From: Schistosoma haematobium
Taxonomy: Eukaryota; Platyhelminthes; Trematoda; Strigeidida; Schistosomatidae
Length of the DNA: 64,000 bases
Assembly (NCBI RefSeq): GCF_000699445.3
Contig: NC_067195.1
Location: forward strand, 56,152,465-56,216,464
Direction of reading: 5' to 3'
This document shows, one piece after another, positions 32,429 through 43,828 of the stretch (positions are counted from its first letter, which is position 1; each line of letters begins with the position of its first letter). The notes below the pieces were generated by a model. The model did not search any database, was not told the origin of the DNA, and saw nothing but the letters and a program-made list of their open reading frames with translations. Position numbers and translations under genes: made by a program.

Positions 32429-32740
32429 GATTGATATCATGAACGGATGATAGACTAACATTCAAAACCTGGAAGCACTGGACGGCCGTTTCGTCTTAGT
32501 ATTGGTTGATGTTAGACATTAGAACCGTCAGATGTTAGCTAAGTGGTCTAGAGATTAAGCGTTCGCGTGCGAGACCGAAGGTCCTGGATTCGGGTCCCAT
32601 GTGCGGGATCGTGGATGTGCAGTTCTGAGGGGTCTCATACTAGGACGAAACGGCCGTCCGGTGCTTCCAGGTTCTCAATGGTGGTCTTAAGTCGATCCAT
32701 TTATGATATCAATCTAGACTCAACAATCTCTACAACCCTA
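32429..32740 (+). mobile_element. Hammerhead SINE family A with inverted 5' arm
   Basis: An inverted tail plus half-ribozyme (32429-32503) faces its forward counterpart (about 32638-32718). Between them lies a forward head: AGCTAAGTGGTCTAGAGATT and GGATTCGGGTCCC. The forward ribozyme (about 32617-32666) has core CTGAGGG, a damaged CTGANGA, with intact GAAA and ACGGCCGT. Confidence 0.8.
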
Positions 32741-32904
32741 TACAGACTTTTGATTATTATTATTAATAGTAATATTAATAACAACATGTTTTAAGCAAAA
32801 TATATAAGCAGATATAATTTATTTTTATTTAAATATATCTCTTATGCCGCCTAAATAAACACATATTATTTCTGTGTATGTGAATTAGAACAAACAACTC
32901 GAAA

Positions 32905-33005
32905 ATCATAGATGCGCACTACTGATGAGTCTTGTACTAGAAAGAAGTAGCTATTTAGCGCTCCTTGGTGTTCAGTGTTTGTCTATCTAAGGTAGATCCT
33001 CCATG
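32905..33005 (+). mobile_element. Degenerate hammerhead SINE family A fragment
   Basis: GATGCGCACTACTGATGAGTC keeps the CTGATGA core; the second half (AGAAAGAAGTAGCTATTTAG) is decayed. Confidence 0.55.
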
Positions 33006-34264
33006 TAAACTATAAAATATCAACAACCATCAAAATCCCTTACACTAATAACAATTTTGTCCGTACTAGTGGCTAATTTCTACAAGTAATTCTTTTGATT
33101 ATAATTAGAAACTGTAAACTTTTAGTTTGAACCACAGCGGGTGTAGGGGATTAAACCTCCAATGTCATTGGAAGACGGTTTCATAACATTTTGATTTGAC
33201 CGAAGTTAAAAATGTTAACTATATGAAATTATGTGTCATAATATCATATTACCTGTATGACAGATAGCATTTACAATCAACTTTTTCGTTAACTAAATGA
33301 GTACATACTTCATGGTTGAGTTATTTTACGAAAGCTCGCACTAGAAATTTCTATCTTTCTGATGTTTATCTATCATGTCAAGATTTCTAGTTATACCTGT
33401 GAAATATTTGATTAGTTGGTGGCCAGAACAGTTGTTTCGAGTTGTTTTTCGATATGTCTTCTTCTATATTAGTATCAGCATAAAATGTTTGGAGACCTAT
33501 TCCTTTTAATTAATCATCGTATATAACCCGGATGTTTACCGAAATGATTTATTGGTGAAGACACTTTTTAAAACAGTATTCTACTTGGTCTAACTATAGT
33601 TAAGATTATTAGATGACATAATAGAAGTAGACGTCATGTTTGGTTAAAGTTATCGATCAATTTTTCAATGTCAAAATAATGTGCCATATTAAGCATTGTA
33701 AGATAATTCTCTGTTCATTTTATAGATAAGTGTTGCATATAAGAAAAATTTCATTTCAAGCATCTGGAGTTATCTTTAACTGTCTGCTGTGAACATGTCA
33801 ATGTTGTTAAGTTCAAGTGATACGAATAGACATGAAATGTGAACTAGTAATTGTTGTTCACAAAAATTGATTTATGGATATAACTAACATTATCGAACGG
33901 ATATTAAGTTGAAAAAACAACTAAACACCACAATGTTATACTTTTTAAATATATATAAAATACTAAATTAAACATGACTATATACCATTTAAAACAATGG
34001 TGTTTAAAGGGAACGTGTTGGTGAGGTCATCTACTTAGCTAATTAAATTAGGAAGTGAATGTCTGGTTTAATTTTTGTTAGTCCAGTCATTAGCGCTGAT
34101 CGAATTCTACCTTTCGTATTGCAATCTAGTTATTAGTTTCGGTAACTCTGTATTACTTTCATCAATCAGCACAAAGGAACCGATGAACATGGAATTGCTC
34201 AGTACTTGATAATCAACAGATGTTTTCTTTATTGATGTTTAATAATGAGCAGGTTATCTCTAAG
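33006..34264. other. AT-rich intergenic DNA
   Basis: No gene or repeat recognised. Confidence 0.45.
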
Positions 34265-34880
34265 CTAGATGGAGTTCCTGATGAATTGATTCTAATCTTT
34301 AAGATAATGAGATTACGAGCTGACCTGATAAAGAAAACCACTGAAAAAATGGAGCCACTGGAAATCTATTTCGTCCTATTATGAGACTCTTAAGTAGTGC
34401 CCATCCACTGCCCTACCACTGAAGGTCGAACCCAAGATCTTAGGTCCCGCTCTCGAACGCCTAACCTCTAGACAACTGAGCCGAGATCCAGTGGTGTACA
34501 AGCCTAGTTTCACTCGATTTGAGATACTGTCCTATCATCTTTCAGCAGTAATTTTCGGAGTTCTAGTGAGAATCCCTGACTAATGGAGTCTAATCGTGTC
34601 GGGAGTGAGGAAGGTAAACATGGAAGATAATGGAAAATGATCACTCAATACCGTTAATTGGTCAAAGTTTTGACTGGTACACGGATGGATCTCGGCTCGG
34701 TGGTCTAAAGGTTAAGCGCTTGCGCGTGGAACCAAAGTTCTTGGGTTTAGTTCCTATTGGCGGGGTTGTAGATGGGCGTTGGTGAGTAGCACCTAATGGA
34801 ACGAGAAAAATGTAAAGTGTCTCTATATTTTCAGTGGTTGTCTAACTTAGATAGATTCCTGATCTTAATAAATTGCAACC
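34265..34880. mobile_element. Hammerhead SINE family A, head-to-head pair
   Basis: A minus copy (34265-34545) and a plus copy (34546-34880) meet at their upstream segments. Both keep tRNA-like heads (CTCAGTTGTCTAGAGGTTAG in minus sense; CTCGGTGGTCTAAAGGTTAA in plus). Both ribozymes are decayed. It resembles an old, longer version of the 5'-inverted insertions. Confidence 0.7.
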
Positions 34881-35992
34881 CTCCTACTGATAATCATCCA
34901 AGTTATGATAAAGAGTATAAATATATCTTTATCAGCGATTTTGTGAGAAACTGAGCGTCACTTAATACCTCAGTTTGTCAGTTTCTTTCTAAAAGGATAT
35001 TTCTTACACATTGTTTTGAACCTTATTGAAACTTTCATCGATGTTACGGAGACTGTTTTAGCTTTGAAAATTAACTAAATAAAATAAATATGATTAATTA
35101 TAGAACAATGAATGGATTTAACTGGTTTGCTTATTTATTTGACTGAAATGAAGAGAAGAGTAAATGAATGAAATTTATTGTTGTTTGTTCAATGAAGCTG
35201 GACACACAAAATTATTTTTAAATAATGAAAAATAAGCAATAAACTCTGCTTTTCTTTATTAGTTCAGTTTCGCAATCGAAACTAGTTTCTTTCTCCACAT
35301 TTTAGGAATCTTATTATAATCATCAAATTTAGCTTAACTATAGTTGTTGACAAGGCGTAGCTCTGTAAAACATTTTGTATCATAATATGGCATCAGATGA
35401 AGAATCTTAGAAAACTGTGACAAAACAGGTAGTTATTTTGCCTTAGTTTAAGAATCTTAAACTATAGTTCAACCCTACCAAAAGCTGAGTAGAACATAAT
35501 ACCTACAGTTACTGTAAAGAACACGAGAGTATCAGATCCCTATACTGGCAACCATTACTTCAAAATTTCGACATCATTTAATTTATGATATTTTAAGATA
35601 CTCGTTCTGCGTCATCAGTAAGTTTCTAGGTCACTTTCAAAAGGTTTGGCTTCACAGGTTACTATTCGCTCACTAGAAAGCTGATGACTAACTAAGAATG
35701 AAATTAAACTGTATATTACACATTTTATTCATCATACCATAGGATCAAGAAGTCTATGCACTACTTTCATCTCACGGATTTTTATTTCAGGTAGATTATC
35801 CAAAAATAAAAAAATAATTCAATTAATTGAGAATTTATTGACTCATGTTTCAAATTGTTTATTCGTTGTCAAAATTTGTCAGAAAATGCATTCGACAAAG
35901 TTCTGATGGGTATATGTGACTTTTGGAGTCTTTAAAAGCAATTCATAAGTGATATATCACGATTTCATTGAATATTATTATTATTATTAGCT
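34881..35992. other. AT-rich intergenic DNA
   Basis: No gene or repeat recognised. Confidence 0.4.
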
Positions 35993-36274
35993 TTACTCAA
36001 TATTATATTTTTGGTACAATATAAAATTCTCAGCGTAAAGTATTTCAACAAGTTTCCGTTTCTTTCTTCTTGGTCGGTCCTGGCGATAAATATCGAGTGA
36101 TCGCCAGTTAGATGTTAGCAGTTCAGTAAATGGATATCTGAATAATGTGCATTCTTTTCGTTGTAAATTGCCAGCAACCACATTGTCTCTTATTGAGTTT
36201 TTTGTAACTTTGACAACGAAAGGTTGTACACTTTTCAGAAACGCAGCAGAATAGGTCATGCGATTAATAAACAT
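35993..36274 (-). CDS. Small hypothetical ORF, weak candidate
   Basis: A 93-codon frame whose central part (about residues 20-75) has a more even residue mix than the AT-driven frames nearby, with a basic patch DRPRRKKRK. No family is recognised, no splice sites or polyadenylation site were tied to it, and it may be chance. It is recorded because it is the only non-repeat frame besides 43821-45872 that is not obviously compositional. Confidence 0.15.
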   Translation of the reverse strand: MFINRMTYSAAFLKSVQPFVVKVTKNSIRDNVVAGNLQRKECTLFRYPFTELLTSNWRSLDIYRQDRPRRKKRKLVEILYAENFILYQKYNIE

Positions 36275-36574
36275 AATGATATATTAGAACACACAAAAAT
36301 AGATAACTTGTTGAAATATCTAGATGGCAGAAACAGGTAGCCCAGATGCTCAAGCAGGCCGCCCTTTATGTATGCAATATAATATTCATTGAATTTCAAT
36401 CTAGTATCTGAACGGTTGTATGCTTCCATTAAAAATCAAAACCTTTATAATTTACCTAGTGAGGAGTTCAAAGGTAGGTTGCAATACCTATATAGTGCAA
36501 ACTATCTCTGATGATTTCACTTTTTGACAGAGAAACAAACGTTGAATCTTCTAATTTGAAACAAAATAACATGT

Positions 36575-36775
36575 TTCAGTCTAGTGGTTAAGTGCTCGCG
36601 CGCGAAATCAGTAGGTCCTGGGTTCTAACCTCGCAGGGGGCAAGGTCGTGGATGCGCACTGCTGAGGAGTCCCACAATAGGACGAAACGGCTGTCTAGGT
36701 TTTCCATGGTGGTCTAGCTTCAACTGACTCATGATCTTAACCATTGAAATTACTACAATCTCCACAAAACCCATC
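36575..36775 (+). mobile_element. Hammerhead SINE family A, 5'-truncated
   Basis: Starts in the A box (GTCTAGTGGTTAAGTGCTCG). Ribozyme core CTGAGGA, stem II and GAAA are intact (36655-36695), but nine or so bases after the cleavage point are deleted, so the 3' strand of stem I is gone. Confidence 0.8.
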
Positions 36776-38100
36776 TGAAATTATCCTAACTACTTATTTT
36801 GTTCACTGAAAAAACCATATTCATACTCGTTGTATAGAAAAAGTAAATTTGTTCGATGTTTTTTCAGGACTATTGATTTCCGATACATATGATGTCAATA
36901 ACTAGATTGTTTGGTATATTTGCAATCAGAAGTGACTCTCAAAATTATGTTTGATAAAAGGTAAATGGAATATAATGAATATTGAATATTAAATGAATGT
37001 TTTGTATTTACAGAGATCCTCATATCATTTTCTTAATTATTCATGGACATTTTGTTTCTAACAATGGAAGGAAATGATTGATTTGGATGAATTGATTTTC
37101 ACTAGTTGACAGTATAATACCAAAATATGAGTGAAACAACTTACGGTAAAATAGTTTATTTAATCGATAACTGATTTCTTTGTATAGTAAATTATAAACT
37201 AGAATTTCGACAAATATTACCACCCGTTAGGAAATGAACTTAGAAAAAAAAGATTGACGTTAGTCAGATCGATTTGCAAAGATAAATGAAAATAAGTTGA
37301 TCATATGACTGTTTCATAACAGAAATCTATTTTAAGCCTTAAATACAAACAGTTCTCTTGAAATAAGAAGGAGTGGTTAAAGTGGAATAAACGAATTTTA
37401 TTTTATGGTCAAGGTTAACTGATTTGTATGATTTTTATCTTCCAATAAAAAATAAGACAATTATTACAACTGCGCGCTATATTTAGAAAAATGGAGTGCA
37501 TTTATGTAGCTACACAAAAGAAATAAAGGAAAAAGCACAGAATGAAGAAAGCCGGCCGCCATTGCATACAAAGATGACGAATATAATAATTCCCGCTTTA
37601 TTCTGATTGGTCGCTAAGCAGACTGCCATGTTTACGAAATTGAGTTGCGTTTAATAGTAGCCATTTGTTTTCTTAACACGTTCAATAGAAAACTGTAGTG
37701 GTTCAACTCATTCAACTGAAGGATACTTCAAGTAATCAATACAATGTGTTATATTTCTTATTAAAAAAAATTGGAAAGAAAAAGGTTTTACTAATGGTAA
37801 TCATTATCATCTACATTTGAACACATGGAAAACTTAACGAATCCATTTTGAAATCAAATTAATTTAGCGTTGATTTGAGAAATTAGAACATGCACTTATT
37901 GTAAGACCTGATCGATTGATTGTTGTGGTATGGTTAGTTACAAAGGTACATAAACAATTCAGAATCCTATAAACTTATGTAAGGAATATTAAACTAGAAC
38001 TGGCAATAGTTAGTTTTAAAATTGATCATTTTCCGAAATGACCTGGAAGGCTATTTAAAACTTAATGGGAGTGAATCAAAAGCTGAATTCTCGAACATTT
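36776..38100. other. AT-rich intergenic DNA
   Basis: No gene or repeat recognised. Confidence 0.45.
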
Positions 38101-38104
38101 GATT

Positions 38105-39690
38105 AACTAAAATTACGTGACGCAATCGACATTGTCATCACACAAATCATATGTAGGAAAACATAGGAACAGACAATACATCATCTGAAACACTCAACCC
38201 AGACAAAAAGGTAACTGCAAGGAACGACACAAATGCACCACATTCCACTCGGAAACATTTGAGAGGAGAAACGAGTGTCGACACAATGGAAAGAACTACA
38301 TATCTCATCAAAAAACCAGAGAAAGCAGATGTGAATAAGTGTGAGAACTACAGAAACACTACACTACTATCAGTACGAAAAACCAACATCAACACTGTGT
38401 TGTTGAATAGAAAGAAAGATTCAGTAGACGACCCACTCCGAGATTCACAAGCTGCATTCTGTAATCATTGATCGTTCACCGACCAAATCACAACACCATG
38501 GAACATGGACGAATAACCAATTGAGTGAAACTCGTCACCATACACCAACTTCATTGATTATGAGAAAGCATCTGAAATCATGGATAAGAGAATCTCATCG
38601 AACGTTCCTCGACTCCACAATGCATCTGAGAAAATCGTTACAATCATATGGAATTGATACAGTGACGCAATACATTGCAAAGTTGTGCATGGAGATGAGA
38701 TGACAGATGCGTTTTAAGTGTGTACCGGTGTCAGACTAGAATTCTCACTCCCTTTCTCTATTGCTCTGTCACTCTCAACATTCCTCTTTCTTATGATGGT
38801 TTACTGGATTGTGAGGAACTCTACAACTCGCCAAACACTCAGAATACAATCGACAGCTTGCATGTAACTTGATGTTTTGGATTTCATTGATCGCCTATAT
38901 CTCCTATCCCTTATACAATAACACACACAAGTGAAGATAACTAATGTAGCAACAGTCTCTCTACAACTAGATATCAACATACACAAGGATAAATCTAGAT
39001 ACTGAAATACAACACATTGTGCACCAAACAAACCACACTGGATGTTGAGGTTATGGAATAGGTGAAATTCTCTACACTTCTGGACAGCATCACTAGTGAA
39101 TAGGACGAATGTGATGTGTATGTTAATGCATGTATTGTTGAAGTAATGACAGTGTTCCTACAATTGAATAATATCTGTAATTCAAAGGAATTTCGACTCA
39201 GGAATAAGGTCACAATTTCCAATATCATTGATAATAGAGTTCTACTGTATGGATCTGCAACTTTGAGAACTACTACATCTATGATCGAAATTGTGAGCAA
39301 GTATTTCTGAACATTTGTCTATGCAGATTGTTAGAGATCCGTTGACCAGACACCATCAGTAATAATCTAGTATTGTAGAGAACAGAGCAGCTTCCATATG
39401 AAGAGGAAATCAGGGAAAGACACTGGAGATCGATGTGCTACAATTTAAGGATGTCATCAGACTGGATCCCGAGGCATGCCCCAACTTTGAATCGTGATGT
39501 GTAAATCAATATAGGTAGGTGAGAGAATATATTTTGCCGGAAAATGTGGGAAAACATCTAAACAATGAATAGCAACTGGATATAAATGGAAAAGATTGCC
39601 CAGGATAGAGTTCGATGGATAATTCTAGTGGGCTACCTATGCTCATTCACGAAGAATAACATGAGTAAGTAAATAAATATGTGAATATGT
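38105..39690 (+). mobile_element. RTE-type LINE copy C, 5'-truncated with 3' end
   Basis: Starts in the linker before the RT and continues to the C-terminus and an AGTAAGTAAATAAAT-like 3' tail near 39665-39680. From about 38300 to 39409 it is nearly identical to copy B with a constant offset of 26972 bp, including the same stops and frameshifts, while on both sides of that block the two differ clearly. Confidence 0.85.
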
Positions 39691-40490
39691 TTGAACTTTT
39701 TGAATAGTTTTATTTAGTTACTTTGTTTGATAATAAATCTTGAAACATTTGATTATAATGTAAAACATCATTTAATGACGCTACACTAATATATTTTTAT
39801 AAAGACTACTATACACAAAATTAGTCTTAATTGTGATTGTGCAGTCCAAGTATGTAGGGTCATCAAACCGAAATTTTCTTCACCATAACATATTCATTTT
39901 GCTGACTGTTGTTATCGACACTAAAGTAATCAGAATTTTCAACCTTATCTTTTACAAGTGTTTTCCAAATTCTTCAAACTTTAAGGATAGATTGAATATT
40001 GTTGAATCAAACAATGAAGATGTATAAACATGATACGTTTTTCAAGTCAGAACAGGATGTTTTATTTCCCCTTTAATTCCATCAATTGATTTCAATCTTG
40101 ATTCTCATTTTTTGGATGCTTGTTAACATATTTCAAACTGGTACAATTTTTGCCATTTAAAAATTTGGCCAAAGCATGAATAGCAAATGTAGTAGAATAA
40201 TATGAATTCTTTTTTTGTGGTTTCACTTCGTTTAGTCACATTTTCACCCTATAACTTGAAATTAAAAGCAACGAAAGTAGTTTATTTTACTTCCAGTTGT
40301 TTGAATCCTCCTGATTTTAATACTATAGACTGTAGTAGATAAGTTACTGTCGAAGTAACCCGCTTAGGATGCACCTATGACAAAAATGACCGACCAGTTG
40401 TGGTTTATATCTTCAACAACGTAAGGTTCAAATTACTACAAGTGAATTTAAATTCCATCACTGTTACACATATCTATCTATTTAGACCCA
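39691..40490. other. AT-rich intergenic DNA
   Basis: No gene or repeat recognised. Confidence 0.4.
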
Positions 40491-40494
40491 AACT

Positions 40495-40590
40495 CATTGA
40501 GCATTTGAAGCGAAAGGTACTGGGTTTGAGTCTCGGTGTGAACATCAACCCTGTGTTCCAGGTATACCAGGCTGACGAGTAGTAAGTAAT
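40495..40590 (+). mobile_element. Degenerate Sm-alpha-like SINE (family C) fragment
   Basis: GGTACTGGGTTTGAGTCTCG (B-box-like) followed by GGTATACCAGGCTGACGAGT, matching the head and first ribozyme half of family C. The rest is lost. Confidence 0.45.
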
Positions 40591-41634
40591 ATAGATGCTC
40601 ATCTTATTTTCTATTACCACTACTTTTCTTTAAAGTGGGGATGATCACTTGAAATAGCTGGATCACTAGTAAAGAGTGAAATTTTCTCTTTGATTTAATT
40701 AAATCATTTTATAGTTTAAGAATTCGAATGAATCAAATTTATAATAGGGTAATAGCGGTTTAAAGTGTTTTTATGACTTAAATTGTATAAGTGACCAATA
40801 ATTCTTGGATTACTGATCAGTAAAAAATTATTGTTCTTCGTTCATTTTAAGTCGTGTATTTCTGCTGATCTCGTTAGAATATTAAACGGCCTATTGATAG
40901 AAACACAAATACGTTCCAAGCGATGCCAGATTTTGATTGAATAACTGAGCAAACAATGCTAATATTGGGTGAAGAGATCCAAAATGGGCTGATGAAAATG
41001 TAAGCATTTATTGTCTTCTAACTCTTACTTTAAAGTGGTATGCTGAATAATATTAGAAGAAATTAGAATAAGACTATAGGTAGACATAAAATGTATCATT
41101 TAGTAATTGGCTTTTTGTCTTAGCCATATTACGAAGTGTGGAGTTTTCAGTTAAGATTGTACATTTTAGCTCAGAATCTTTAACTAATTTGGCTAAAATC
41201 GATCACACTGAGGTAAATGAATTCATTCTCTATGTGTCTTCTAAGTCTCAAGTTTTAATACTAAATCATTGTCTTCAGACCCAGATGCCACAGTTTCTTT
41301 TAGAGCTATATTACTTATGTTTAAGTTTCTACAGTTACTGAGATTATAACTCTTAATCCCTTTTTGTTCCAACCATTATCCCTGTCATTATTCATGGTGA
41401 TATGAGTTGTGCTAATTTATGTTAATGTATATTTCTGTCGAAATCTACATTGTCAGGCTGAAATCTGTTAAAGCATCCCAGTCACGCTTAGTTTGAAAAA
41501 GACCAACATACTATGGTAGGAGAAGAGGTAGATAGTAGTCAAAATCTACTGAATAAAATTCTTATACATATACTCATATAATGAATATTTCATTTACGTA
41601 ATTTAATTCTGAAACTTTATCAGTGTGGTGTTGT
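40591..41634. other. AT-rich intergenic DNA
   Basis: No gene or repeat recognised. Confidence 0.4.
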
Positions 41635-41880
41635 TGAGATTGTTAAGTTTCTGATTAAGATCCTGAATCCATGAATGCTGGACCACCATTGAAAACCTGG
41701 AAACACTGAACGGCACTTTCGTCTTAGTATGGGATTCCTCAGAAGTGCGCATCCACGATATCACGCACAGAATTCGAACCCAGGACCTTCAGCCTCGTTA
41801 GAGAAGGTTTAACCTCTAGATCATTGGGCCGGCATCGAACGGTGTTTATGTCTAACTTCAACCAATCCACGAACTAACAT
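41635..41880 (-). mobile_element. Hammerhead SINE family A, single copy
   Basis: Minus strand head (near 41785-41835), ribozyme region (41698-41752; core CTGAGGA and GAAA kept, stem III changed to ACGGCACT on plus) and tail. No inverted arm. Confidence 0.75.
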
Positions 41881-42997
41881 TTCTTCAGTTTGCAAATAAA
41901 ATCGTTAAATACAAACTAATGAAATATGTGAAGTTAGAACGCATGTAGACAAAAAATATCATCAATCTGAATTCATACTCATTTATTAGAATATGTTGAC
42001 AACTGTTGTAAAGTGGATTATCAACGAATGTGAAAAAAAGATACGATGGTCGTATCGTTAGAATTAAAATGGTGTAATCACACATGAAAAGTAATTTTAA
42101 TCAAAATGACGAGTTAGATAAATCAATGAATGTTTTGTTAAACAAGGATATATTTAAATGACGATGTTTATTTTCTATTTGAATTAGAAAACAAATTCAA
42201 AATCAAGCAGCAATGAATTGGTGTTTACCTTAATTAAAAATTTATGAATGATAAACAGTCGGAAGTGGTACTTTTTAGTTCTACAATGGATAAGTCAGTA
42301 TGCATCCAGTAAGGACACAAAGGTTATCATGAAAAAAATTAAGATAATTTACCACTTTAGTACAATCATGATTTGTAATGTATTTTCTACTGATATCAGA
42401 GTGGAATGAGTTTAATCATGAAGTAATTTAGCAGTCTTGAGGAAATCATCTGACACTTACCTTTAATAAATAACTTTCAGAAGGAATTTGCAAAATGTTG
42501 ATAAAAAACTATGATCTATAAAGTTAGTCAATGAAGAAATGAGATAGCTATTCAGAGATGACACGGTTAGGATTATGGTACCTTGCTAAATTGTGTTTCA
42601 GTTCCGTGACTGAATGGAATTACACCTTCACTGAAACCTAAAAATCCTTGAAATCTATTTGTCTTTAAGTTTTCTATGCATCGTCATTTGAAGATTATCA
42701 TACTAAGATGAAATAATTGTCTAATACTTCCTCGTTTTCAATAATTTGTAGTTGAACTTAATAATGAAAACAACTTTTGAGCTTACATGCTAATGTGTGC
42801 AATAATGATAAAAAAAAGATGAAATAAAGATATCATACAATACGGGAAATATTCTTGAATATACCGTCGATTATCATGATATTATTTACGTTGTTGATTA
42901 CATAAAAATATCTAAATTATTGTGATATTTAATCTTATTGTAGAGCAGAATCAAACAGAATGGTATAGTATGCGTTCCTGCACAAGGTTTCTTTGAT

Positions 42998-42998
<1 letters not shown>
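41881..42998. other. AT-rich intergenic DNA
   Basis: No gene or repeat recognised. Confidence 0.4.

Positions 42999-43030
<32 letters not shown>
42999..43030. repeat. AAT microsatellite
   Basis: About ten AAT units. Confidence 0.95.
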
Positions 43031-43067
43031 CTACAAGTGATATTCGTTAACAAAAAATGACTTCAGT

Positions 43068-43132
43068 TGAGGTACCATTGAAAACTAGAGAGGACTACAG
43101 AGAAGTCTTTCACCCTAGTATGAGACTTCTTA
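43068..43132 (-). mobile_element. Hammerhead SINE family A, short remnant
   Basis: GTACCATTGAAAACTAGAG and TTCACCCTAGTATGAGACTTC follow the order of tail, GAAA region and stem II loop of family A on the minus strand. Confidence 0.5.
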
Positions 43133-43807
43133 GAAGAAATATTAGAGTTATTTCAGGACAAAAGAATATAAATCAATCAGCTTAATAAAATCTTAATTGA
43201 AAACTATCCCCATTTGTTAACAATAGTTTCTGTTAAGTTAAATAGCCTGTACGAAACAACTTTATGTAAATTTCAATTGTAATACTGTATCAATTTATTA
43301 GGCTAGTTATTTTATTGTTACTATGTAATTTACTACATGTTTTCATTTACTAATCATAACCAAAACACCTAAACACATTATGTCTCCCCTTTATTTTTAA
43401 GAAAAATAAATAAACCATTGATTTGATTATTTTGTTGTTTATTCCGCTCTTATTCCTCCCACTCACTTTTTTTTTCACAAACAAATCAGATCACTTTATT
43501 TCCAACAACATATTTCTGTCCATAGAATGATTGACCTCGAAAGCTTATTGGTTAATTTTAACAGTTAAGTTAGTTTGCCTAACAAATAATTGGGCTGTGG
43601 GTCTGATTTTCAATTCTATTATTACATGGTATAGAAATTGTTACCCATATGAAATCAAACTATTTTAGTTGACCAATGTAGTTTTGAAATCGTTTATAAC
43701 CACACTGAATATTTTGTGCACTAATAATCGTCTACATATTCATGTTTAAATATTATGATACATTTCAAGACATAAATAAATAAATTTTTGTGAAATACAT
43801 TTAAAAA
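43133..43807. other. 5' flank of the PPP1R3-like gene
   Basis: AT-rich sequence upstream of the gene. No convincing promoter element could be singled out. A long T run follows a pyrimidine-rich block near 43443-43480, which could act as a splice-acceptor tract only if an upstream exon exists. Confidence 0.35.
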
Positions 43808-43828
43808 ATGTCATTAGCTGATGTCTGA
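43808..43828 (+). promoter_or_regulatory. Overlapping upstream ORF (6 codons)
   Basis: An ATG at 43808 opens MSLADV and stops at 43826-43828, in a different frame and overlapping the first codons of the PPP1R3-like frame at 43821. If the transcript includes it, a scanning ribosome meets this ATG first. AAAAAATG context is A-rich; the main ATG has G at -3 and G at -1. Confidence 0.4.

Noticed and set aside
42999..43030. CRISPR-like repeats
   Set aside because: Simple AAT microsatellite; no spaced repeat array anywhere and the genome is eukaryotic.
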